From: Anabas testudineus
Taxonomy: Eukaryota > Chordata > Actinopteri > Anabantiformes > Anabantidae
DNA length: 64,000 nucleotides
NCBI RefSeq assembly: GCF_900324465.2
Contig: NC_046611.1
Location: forward strand, 868,001 to 932,000
Direction: 5' to 3'
Both the position numbers and the translations under genes were made by a program. Below are positions 1 to 11,064 of this stretch, piece by piece (positions within the stretch are counted from its first letter, which is position 1; each line of letters begins with the position of its first letter). The notes below the pieces were generated by a model. The model saw only the letters and a list, made by a program, of their open reading frames with translations. It ran no database searches and was not told the DNA's origin.

Positions 1-130
1 GGATTCAACGATGTCATTATATAAAGAACAGACATAAAGCAAATGAAATTCAGTTAGTATCTAACCAGAAGTGTGAATGAGTACAGCAGAGAATTCAGGA
101 TAGATTGTACATGTGGTATAAAGGAAGAAC
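1..130. other. Unique sequence left of the satellite
   Basis: This is short AT-rich sequence with no exon that I can recognise. It probably belongs to the intron between the Gla exon and exon 3 of the factor VII-like gene, because the next exon on the right (6379) is exon 3 of that family and no Gla exon is found anywhere to its left in the window. Confidence 0.4.
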
Positions 131-3100
131 TGCAGATAACTAATAACTACAGATAACTACTAACTACTAATAACTGCATATAACTAATTATTACAGATAA
201 CTAATAACTACTAATAACTGCATATAACTAATAACTACAGATAACTAATAACTGCAGATAACTAATAACTACAGATAACTAATAACTACTAATAACTACA
301 GATAACTAATAACTACTAATAACTGCAGATAACTAATAACTACAGATAACTAATAACTACTAATAACTGCATATAACTAATTATTACAGATAACTAATAA
401 CTGCAGATAACTAATAACTACTAATAACTACAGATAACTAATAACTGCAGATAACTAATAACTACTAATAACTACAGATAACTAATAACTACAGATAACT
501 AATAACTACAGATAACTAATAACTACAGATAACTAATAACTACAGATAACTAATAACTACTAATAACTACAGATAACTAATAACTACAGATAACTAATAA
601 CTACAGATAACTAATAACTACAGATAACTAATAACTACTAATAACTACAGATAACTAATAACTACAGATAACTAATAACTACAGATAACTAATAACTACT
701 AACAACTGTTGATAACTAATAACTACAGATAACTAATAACTACAGATAACTAATAACTACTAATAACTGTTGATAACTAATAACTGCAGATAACTGATAA
801 CTACAGATAACTAATAACTGCAGATAACTAATAACTACAGATAACTAATAACTGCAGATAACTAATAACTACTAATAACTACAGATAACTAATAACTACA
901 GATAACTAATAACTACAGATAACTAATAACTACAGATAACTAATAACTACAGATAACTAATAACTACAGATAACTAATAACTGCAGATAACTAATAACTA
1001 CAGATAACTAATAACTGTTGATAACTAATAACTGCAGATAACTAATAACTACTAATAACTACAGATAACTAATAACTACTAATAACTGTTGATAACTAAT
1101 AACTACAGATAACTAATAACTGCAGATAACTAATAACTACTAATAACTGTTGATAACTAATAACTACAGATAACTAATAACTACAGATAACTAATAACTA
1201 CAGATAACTAATAACTACAGATAACTAATAACTACTAATAACTACAGATAACTAATAACTACAGATAACTAATAACTGCAGATAACTAATAACTACTAAT
1301 AACTGTTGATAACTAATAACTACAGATAACTAATAACTGCAGATAACTAATAACTACTAATAACTGCAGATAACTAATAACTGCAGATAACTAATAACTA
1401 CTAATAACTGTTGATAACTAATAACTGCAGATAACTAATAACTACTAATAACTACAGATAACTAATAACTACTAATAACTGTTGATAACTAATAACTACA
1501 GATAACTAATAACTACAGATAACTAATAACTACTAATAACTGTTGATAACTAATAACTGCAGATAACTAATAACTGCAGATAACTAATAACTACAGATAA
1601 CTAATAACTACAGATAACTAATAACTACTAATAACTACAGATAACTAATAACTACAGATAACTAATAACTACAGATAACTAATAACTACTAATAACTGTT
1701 GATAACTAATAACTACAGATAACTAATAACTACAGATAACTAATAACTACTAATAACTGCAGATAACTAATAACTGCAGATAACTAATAACTACTAATAA
1801 CTGTTGATAACTAATAACTACAGATAACTAATAACTGCAGATAACTAATAACTACTAATAACTGTTGATAACTAATAACTGCAGATAACTAATAACTACT
1901 AATAACTACAGATAACTAATAACTACAGATAACTAATAACTACAGATAACTAATAACTACAGATAACTAATAACTACAGATAACTAATAACTACTAATAA
2001 CTACAGATAACTAATAACTACAGATAACTAATAACTACAGATAACTAATAACTACAGATAACTAATAACTACTAATAACTACAGATAACTAATAACTACA
2101 GATAACTAATAACTACAGATAACTAATAACTACAGATAACTAATAACTACAGATAACTAATAACTACTAATAACTACAGATAACTAATAACTACAGATAA
2201 CTAATAACTACAGATAACTAATAACTACTAATAACTGTTGATAACTAATAACTACAGATAACTAATAACTACTAACAACTGTTGATAACTAATAACTGCA
2301 GATAACTAATAACTGCAGATAACTAATAACTACTAATAACTACAGATAACTAATAACTACAGATAACTAATAACTGCAGATAACTAATAACTACTAATAA
2401 CTGTTGATAACTAATAACTGCAGATAACTAATAACTACTAATAACTGCAGATAACTAATAACCACAGATAACTAATAACTACAGATAACTAATAACTGGA
2501 GATAACTAATAACTACTAATAACTACAGATAACTAATAACTACAGATAACTAATAACTACAGATAACTAATAACTACAGATAACTAATAACTACAGATAA
2601 CTAATAACTACTAATAACTACAGATAACTAATAACTACAGATAACTAATAACTACTAATAACTACAGATAACTAATAACTACAGATAACTAATAACTACA
2701 GATAACTAATAACTACTAATAACTGTTGATAACTAATAACTACAGATAACTAATAACTACAGATAACTAATAACTACTAATAACTACAGATAACTAATAA
2801 CTACAGATAACTAATAACTACTAATAACTACAGATAACTAATAACTACAGATAACTAATAACTACTAATAACTACAGATAACTAATAACTACTAATAACT
2901 GTTGATAACTAATAACTACAGATAACTAATAACTACAGATAACTAATAACTACTAATAACTACAGATAACTAATAACTACAGATAACTAATAACTACAGA
3001 TAACTAATAACTACAGATAACTAATAACTACTAATAACTACAGATAACTAATAACTACAGATAACTAATAACTACTAATAACTACAGATAACTAATAACT

Positions 3101-5770
3101 ACAGATAACTAATAACTACAGATAACTAATAACTGCAGATAACTAATAACTGCAGATAACTAATAACTACTAATAACTACAGATAACTAATAACTACAGA
3201 TAACTAATAACTACTAATAACTACAGATAACTAATAACTACAGATAACTAATAACTACTAATAACTACAGATAACTAATAACTACAGATAACTAATAACT
3301 ACTAATAACTACAGATAACTAATAACTACAGATAACTAATAACTACAGATAACTAATAACTGCTGATAACTAATAACTACAGATAACTAATAACTACAGA
3401 TAACTAATAACTACTAATAACTACAGATAACTAATAACTACAGATAACTAATAACTACTAATAACTACAGATAACTAATAACTACAGATAACTAATAACT
3501 ACTAATAACTACAGATAACTAATAACTACTAATAACTGTTGATAACTAATAACTGCAGATAACTAATAACTACAGATAACTAATAACTACTAATAACTAC
3601 AGATAACTAATAACTACAGATAACTAATAACTACTAACAACTGTTGATAACTAATAACTGCAGATAACTAATAACTACAGATAACTGATAACTACAGATA
3701 ACTAATAACTGCAGATAACTAATAACTACAGATAACTAATAACTGCAGATAACTAATAACTGCAGATAACTAATAACTACAGATAACTAATAACTACAGA
3801 TAAATAATAACTACTAATAACTGCAGATAACTAATAACTGCAGATAACTAATAACTACAGATAACTAATAACTGCAGATAACTAATAACTACAGATAACT
3901 AATAACTACAGATAACTAATAACTACAGATAACTAATAACTACAGATAACTAATAACTGCAGATAACTAATAACTACTAATAACTGCAGATAAATAATAA
4001 CTACAGATAACTGATAACTACAGATAACTAATAACTGCAGATAACTAATAACTACTAATAACTGCAGATAACTAATAACTACAGATAACTAATAACTACA
4101 GATAACTAATAACTGCAGATAAATAATAACTACAGATAACTAATAACTACTAATAACCACAGATAACTAATAACTACAGATAACTAATAACTACAGATAA
4201 CTGATAACTAATAACTACAGATAACTAATAACTACTAACAACTGTTGATAACTAATAACTACAGATAACTAATAACTACAGATAACTGATCACTACTAAC
4301 AACTGTTGATAACTAATAACTGCAGATTACTAATAACTACAGATAAATAATAACTACAGATAACTGATAACTACTAATAACTACAGATAACTAATAACTA
4401 CAGATAACTAATAACTACTAATAACTACAGATAACTAATAACTACAGATAACTAATAACTACTAATAACTACAGATAACTAATAACTACAGATAACTAAT
4501 AACTACTAATAACTACAGATAACTAATAACTACAGATAATTAATAACTACTAATAACTACAGATAACTAATAACTACTAATAACTACAGATAACTAAAAA
4601 CTACTAACAACTGTTGATAACTAATAACTGCATATAACTAATAACTACAGATAACTAATAACTACTAATAACTACAGATAACTGATAACTACTAATAACT
4701 ACAGATAACTAAAAACTACTAACAACTGTTGATAACTAATAACTGCATATAACTAATAACTGCAGATAACTAATAACTACAGATAAATAATAACTACAGA
4801 TAACTGATAACTACAGATAACTAATAACTGCAGATAAATAATAACTACAGATAACTAATAACTACTAATAACCACAGATAACTAATAACTACAGATAACT
4901 AATAACTACAGATAACTAATAACTACAGATAACTAATAACTACAGATAACTAATAACTACAGATAACTGATAACTAATAACTACAGATAACTAATAACTA
5001 CTAACAACTGTTGATAACTAATAACTACAGATAACTAATAACTACAGATAACTAATAACTACAGATAACTAATAACTACAGATAACTAATAACTACAGAT
5101 AACTAATAACTGCAGATAAATAATAACTACAGATAACTAATAACTACTAATAACCACAGATAACTAATAACTACAGATAACTAATAACTACAGATAACTG
5201 ATAACTAATAACTACAGATAACTAATAACTACTAACAACTGTTGATAACTAATAACTACAGATAACTAATAACTACAGATAACTAATAACTACTAACAAC
5301 TGTTGATAACTAATAACTGCAGATAACTAATAACTGCAGATAAATAATAACTACAGATAACTGATAACTACAGATTACTAACAACTGTTGATAACTAATA
5401 ACCACAGATAACTAATAACCACAGATAACTAATAACTACAGATAACTAATAACTACTAATAACTGCAGATAACTAATAACTGCTGATAACTAATAACTGC
5501 AGATAACTAATAACTGCTGATAACTAATAACTGCAGATAACTAATAACTGCAGATAACTGATAACTAATAACTACTAACAACTGTTGATAACTAATAACC
5601 ACAGATAACTAATAACTACAGATAACTAATAACTACAGATAACTAATAACTACAGATAACTAATAACTACAGATAACTAATAACTACTAACAACTGTTGA
5701 TAACTAATAACTGCAGATAACTAATAACTGCAGATAACTAATAACTGCAGATAACTAATAACTACAGATA
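131..5770. repeat. 5.6-kb AT-rich satellite, basic unit about 17 bp
   Basis: The array is built from a unit close to ATAACTAATAACTACAG, mixed with a longer form carrying an extra ACTAATAACT and with variants containing CTGCAG or CTGTTG. Both TAA stops and unit length (not a simple multiple of 3) prevent long reading frames. Divergence rises slightly towards the right end, where single-base variants such as AAATAATAACT and AACCACAG become common. The array lies inside an intron of the factor VII-like gene, so the first two exons of that gene, if present, are outside the window. Confidence 0.95.
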
Positions 5771-5854
5771 CTTCTTAAAAAAAGAGATAAAGGAACTAAA
5801 CCTTTAGTTTTATGACAAAATAGTTTTTCTTCATATTTAGCTCTTTATATAATG

Positions 5855-5857
<3 letters not shown>

Positions 5858-5928
<71 letters not shown>

Positions 5929-5958
5929 ATATCTATATATAGATATATATATAGACCC
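5858..5958. repeat. (TA)n-(TG)n microsatellite
   Basis: A run of TA dinucleotides passes directly into a TG run and then into TATATAG-rich sequence. It sits between the large satellite and a SINE scrap, all within the factor VII-like intron. Confidence 0.9.
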
Positions 5959-6028
5959 CAGGGTGAGTGGTTCGATTCCTGGTTCCTCCTGTGTACTTGC
6001 TGAGGTGAATTTCCCAACGGGATCAATA
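5955..6028 (+). repeat. SINE/L2-like 3' fragment
   Basis: The stretch contains GTGGTTCGATTCCTGG, which matches the RNA polymerase III B-box of tRNA-derived SINEs. It is followed by AATTTCCCAACGGGATCAATAA, a tail typical of teleost SINE and L2 elements. The A-box half is missing or too diverged to see, so this is a truncated copy. Confidence 0.6.
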
Positions 6029-6378
6029 ATTTATACATTTTATATATATACTATAACTTTATTCGGAGTCATTGAGTATAAGACAATATAATAAAAGGTG
6101 CTTTCACATATTACCTGAATGTCTATATAAAGAAATATGGGAAGCAGAAAATATGAGGAGGGGGGGCGACTGCAAAACAACAACAAAAGTTAAGTGCGAC
6201 CTTTTTTACTGTATATTTGAATTACTATAAAGAGATAAAGTCAAGTTATACATTTAATATGACTAAACATGTTTGTGTGATGTTGAAAAATTTACATGTT
6301 TAAATAGAGGTTTGTGAAGAACTGCTGGACGAGAATTTATGCAGAAATAATTCCAATAGGTTTTAATTGTTTCCTCAG

Positions 6379-8676
6379 AGGCGGTTCTGGCTGACGTATA
6401 ACCGTAAGTAACACTTAGCTATTATTTCTTATTTTTGCCCACTGTCATCACATCCTCTGTCATGTTGATTAATGAAGCCAATTGTAATTGTAATTTTTAT
6501 ATGCAGTGTTTTTTAAATACACATAATTATACTTTTTTAGTGCCTCTGGTTTTAGATTTAGAATCTCTGTTTTGCTCATAAGCGCCTTTGTGTCTTTTTG
6601 GTAGTTTTTCATCTATGTAGGATTATTTTGTGTCTATTGATACTTAAAAGGATAAAAGGTTAACACCGACTTCACGTCAAGGTTCTGAACGTCCGTGATA
6701 TCAGTTGTTTAAACTACGGTGACTTTGTGCTATTGACTCGTCCTCGTCTAAAAAACACATTTTACCTGTGAATGTCATATTGATTACTGATACTGACACT
6801 GTGATCACATTTCTTCAGCTCTGGTTTGTCTGCTTTTCTGTGCAGCTGTTTAAGTATTTTGTGCACTTTAACACTGATGTCATTTACATTTCTCCAAGTC
6901 TTCATTAATCAATGTGTGTTTTCTGGTGATTATAGAAGAATTACGACTCTCGTCCACACTGTAACTGTGACGTTGTTCTTTCTGTCAGATCGTGAGCCCT
7001 GTCTCGACAACCCGTGTCATAACAACGGGACATGCATTTACATGGACACCACATATGAATGTCAGTGTCTGGAGGGATTTGAAGGACGATACTGTGAGAC
7101 AGGTTTGATATAAATTTAATCTTTAATCAATCTGTGATATTATTATTGTAAGTCTCAATAACATTTCTGGAATAGGAAACATATTAAAGCCACAAGACGT
7201 CAATTTGTCTATATACTATATATATACTAAATACTGTATATTGTAGAACATTCTGTTTTTATTTTCCTCCACAGTGTTTGAAGAATCACTGAAATGTCTT
7301 TATCAGAACGGACGATGTCAGCACTTCTGTGACGGTTCTGGAGAGAAGCGTAAATGTTCCTGCGCTGCCGGATACAAACTAGGAGATGATGGACGACAGT
7401 GTATCGCTCAGGGTATAAATACTGTACCTCTCATGTCAGTCCAGACACTTTTCTACATTTCTGTTGTTGATGTTGTTCTACTATGTTAACATTAGAGGTA
7501 TTAAAGTTCATCCTGGTAAATATGTGAACTGACATCTACTTGAATATACAATATAATATTTGTTACAGTGAAGTATCCGTGTGGTCGACTGGCTCCACAA
7601 CCAACAGGTATGAACCAGAGTGTGGAGGGTCTTACCAGACTAGTAGGAGCCAACCACTGTCCTAAAGGAGAGTGTCCCTGGCAGGTAACGTGTCTTTTCT
7701 CCACCCGTATCTCCTCACGGTCGTACACCCGTCTATGTTCAGGTGTTTAGAGCAGTTAATGCTGGTTTATGATCTGTGCATCTGTCCATCAGGTTCTGGT
7801 TCTGTTGAATGGGAGCAGTCACTGTGGGGGTGTTCTGATCGATCCACACTGGGTCGTCACTGCGGCCCACTGTATCCATGGCAACAACACTCCAAATCTG
7901 ACTGTGGTGGCGGGTTCGTATGTTCTGTGTAGTTTAGCTGCACTTTAAAACCTGATTACACGTTAAATTCTTTTCCATTAATGTTGGAACACGTTGAGGT
8001 GTAACTTCCAGAGCTGTAAGTTCGGAAACTTGTTCTCTAAAACTCTTTAATCTGACTTTCACCAGGAGAACACCATTTGGACATAGAAGAAGGCACAGAA
8101 CAGAACATACCTGTTTCCATGGTGATTGTCCATGAAAGTTTTGTCCTGGCGACAGGTGACAACGATGTTGCTCTGCTGCGGTTGAGCCGACCTGTCGCCC
8201 TGAACCCCGACGTCGTCCCCATCTGCCTGCCCACCAAAGACTTCGCAGAGCGGGAACTCCTGCTGGTTCGCTACCACAGCCTTTCTGGCTGGGGCAAGAG
8301 GACCACTGGGGGCAATGCTGAGACCCCTGGGGCCCTTCCCACGGCCCCAGTGTCCCCCATCCTCCGTAGGATGTCTGTCCCCATCATCCAGAACTCCCAG
8401 TGCTCCCAGAAAGCCCAGTTCAACTTCACCAATAACATGCTGTGCGCTGGATACCTGGAGGGCCGCCAGGACAGTTGTCGTGGAGACGACGGCAGCCCTC
8501 TGGTTACAGCCTACGGCTCCACCCACTTCCTGACAGGTGTGGTCGGCTGGGGGCGGGGCTGTTCACACCCTGGGTATTATGGGGTATATGTCAACATGGC
8601 CAACTTTGTGGAGTGGGTGGAGGGCACCATCAAAAACCAACCCACCACGGTAACAGCCAATCGAAAGGCGGTATAG
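6379..8676 (+). CDS. f7i: Factor VII-like protein lacking the catalytic serine (f7i type), exons 3-8
   Basis: Exons: 6379-6403, 6989-7102, 7275-7412, 7569-7684, 7793-7913 and 8066-8676. Lengths (25, 114, 138, 116, 121, 611) and phases (0/1/1/1/0/1) match the F7/F9/F10 family and join into 374 residues plus stop. Seen in order: the short FWLTYN helix, EGF1, EGF2, an activation segment with TRLVGANHCPKGECPWQ, and a trypsin-like domain. The activation Arg is kept. His57 (TAAHC, codon 7868-7870) and Asp102 (DNDVALL, 8164-8166) are present, but the GDSGGP motif reads GDDGSP: the catalytic Ser is Asp (8488-8490) and Gly197 is Ser. Ser214 of SWG is also Gly. Asp189 (DSC) is kept. Zebrafish f7i is a known factor VII homologue without activity, so I infer a Gla protein that can bind factor VII partners but cannot cut. 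Signal and Gla exons lie left of the window. It could instead be another diverged f7 paralogue. Confidence 0.85.
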
Positions 8677-8862
8677 ACGACCTCTTACCTTTATCCTGCT
8701 GGGACAGACACAAGTTTAGAACAAGTTTAAAACATCTGATTTCTTATGAAACGGAGGTTCATTCTGTTTTTACGTCTTAATGAACAACAACAAAAAAAAG
8801 GTTTCAGGTTGAAATTCCTGGAAATCGTGTCTGTAAAAGTTGACAAATGATGTATTCATGTA

Positions 8863-8868
8863 AATAAA
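8863..8868 (+). terminator. Poly(A) signal AATAAA of the factor VII-like gene
   Basis: This is the first AATAAA after the stop codon, 187 bases downstream, which gives a compact 3' UTR. It fits the tight gene spacing in the clotting cluster. Confidence 0.6.
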
Positions 8869-9836
8869 TCTGAAAAAAAGAGGTTCACATGTTCCACTTC
8901 CTGTGTTTTCTTTGGCACCAACATGTACAAACTGTATTTCCAAAGTGTAATTTTGTATAAAACCAAATGTTAGCTGTGTTCTTTTTTCTTTTTTATAAAA
9001 TGTAACAGTAGAAATTATTTTGCAGAACAAACACTTGACCTCTGAACTGTATCTGTTTACCGACACTTTAGGGCCAAGGACAGTTTATCCCAGTAAACAA
9101 GGAGTCAGAAATGTCAGACAAAAACATGACTTGAATACCAGCACTGTGGTAAAATCCTAAGTCAATCAGCCAGTTCCATCTCTGATGAGTTTTCAGTGGT
9201 GAAATAAAAGTTCAACCACTTTCTAATCAGGACTATTCTGTGTCATAATGCAGCATGAAGCCACACAGGTGAAGCCGCGAAATCAACTGAGCTCGTCAGA
9301 AGTTGTAAGAAGTAATAATTACCAAACTATTCTAAGGTAATAAGGTGTTATAATTGAATTCCCTAAACTCTACGGCGTCACTTTCTGACAGGAGTAAGAA
9401 GAACAGAGTTAGTTTGTGCTGCTGATCGATGCAGAGTAAATATTGATCATGGTGGACTGTGGACGTGCATCAATCAGCCACCGGAGCTGAACGTTCTGAG
9501 CAGTAAATCAGCAGCGGAGTCATGTTTAGAAAAAAATCATCCTTTACTGTAAATCTCTCACCGGCCTGCTTCTCCTGCAGAGCTGATATGGAAGAAGGTG
9601 AAGCGCTGCCAGAGCAGCCAACACACAGGAAACAGATTCCTTCACCTCCCTTGTACCATCACGTACAGGCAGCAGCATCTGTTTCTGATTTAAGTGGTTT
9701 TCTTTTATCTGTCATTTGTGTACAAAGCATCTTCTGTCCCGAAATAAATGCTGAATAACTTTTACTGTGCAAATACATTATTTTATGCCAACAATTTACT
9801 ATGAACTTATAGTCTATACTGAATCCTAATCCTGTG

Positions 9837-9939
9837 TTAAAACTGAGCCAGTGTTGGGTCCATTTAGCACTAATGGACTAAAGCACCTGTAATACGCTGT
9901 ATTAGGTGCTATATTAAATCAACACTGGATCAGTTTTAA
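9837..9939. mobile_element. MITE-like nested palindrome
   Basis: Outer arms of 20 bases (9837-9856 and 9920-9939, TTAAAACTGAGCCAGTGTTG against its complement) match with one mismatch. Inside them is a second hairpin, AGCACCTGTAATAC (9882-9895) against GTATTAGGTGCT (9899-9910). This organisation is that of a short foldback or MITE element; I cannot assign a family. Confidence 0.5.
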
Positions 9940-9981
9940 CCAACAATGTTTTTAGAGTGTAACATGACACCTGCAAATATC

Positions 9982-10066
9982 AGTTGAATTCAATTCAAGT
10001 TATTTATTTCTTTATATATAGTTTATATAAAGAATCATCTCAGGGCACTTCACATAATAAGACCAG
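9982..10066 (-). repeat. Teleost interspersed repeat tail
   Basis: The sequence begins with GAATTCAATTCAAGTTATTTATTTC and continues into a decayed 'TATATAAAG...CTCAGGGCACTTCAC' body. It is the reverse orientation of the tail at 25313-25412 (AATTGAATTGAAT). Only the tail end is recognisable. Confidence 0.45.
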
Positions 10067-10844
10067 AAGAAATAATTCTAGTATGGATGAATTAAACTGA
10101 GCTCACCGTACAGCCGTTTATCATCATCCTCCAATACACGTTAATAATAATAATAATAATGTTATATTTCCTAATGCAAGTTTACTCATTTAAAAAACTG
10201 ATCATCAGAACATTTTTTTGTAAATATGGTAACACAGCTGAAAATAAATTAATTTGTTTGCACAAAATTTAAACTAGTAACAACATAAATAACTTAATCA
10301 CACAAGACAATAACATGTTGGCATTAGATAAAAGGGTTAAATGTGCAAGATAAGAAGTCGTTTTCACAAGATAAAAACTTATTTGTGCAAAATAATAAAT
10401 TTAAAAAATAGAAATACTCTCAAAGCCACATTTCAAAAATGGGGTTATTTATGTAAGAATTCTAGTTCTACAGGGACGTCTGTGATTTGAATATGAAACA
10501 GTTCCCTGGAGCTCCCTGGTTTTATTTAGTTAGACTTTCTGCTGATACAACAAACACTGTAAATTATAAAACCATCTTCTACAATCTTGCAGCTCTGACG
10601 TTTTATCAGCGAAGCAGGGAACTCAGTGTCTCACATTTAGCAGATTAACCCCGCCTGGCTGGATCAGTGCAGTTTGAACAGCCCTTCCTCCCCCTCAGCC
10701 CGTCTCTATCCATGCAGGTCGTTGCCCTCTTTATCAGCCCTCCTCTCGCTCCCTCCGTCTCTCCACTTTCAGGCTCCATTACTTCAGCTCAGCATACTGA
10801 GGTTGTTCCAGCTGAAAATCACCATCACCAACACATCCGGGGCC

Positions 10845-11033
10845 ATGTTTTGGTTTCACCGACTGTCCCTCGGCCTCCTGCTGCTTCATCTGACCGTCGC
10901 TCACGGTACGTTGGCTAAAATTCAGTCTGAATATTTAAAAGCAACAAACATGAACAACATGGGTTAAAGCACAGTGAAAAACACACAGCTCCATGTGGAG
11001 CTGTGTGTTTTTTTGTTGGGGTAGTGTGTGTGT

Positions 11034-11064
<31 letters not shown>

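Larger units (their letters stand above)
8877..10844. other. Intergenic region between the factor VII-like gene and F10
   Basis: I see no convincing exon here. It contains a nested palindrome (9837-9939), a teleost repeat tail (9982-10066) and a short AAT run near 10141-10160. The last 200 bases (about 10640-10844) hold the probable F10 promoter and 5' UTR, with a pyrimidine-rich stretch (10680-10770) but no clear TATA box. Confidence 0.6.

Noticed and set aside
131-5770. CRISPR-like array
   Set aside because: The units are contiguous tandem repeats without unique spacers, in a vertebrate intron.
8059-8526. 155-codon minus-strand frame opposite the factor VII-like last exon
   Set aside because: Shadow of the real exon on the other strand.
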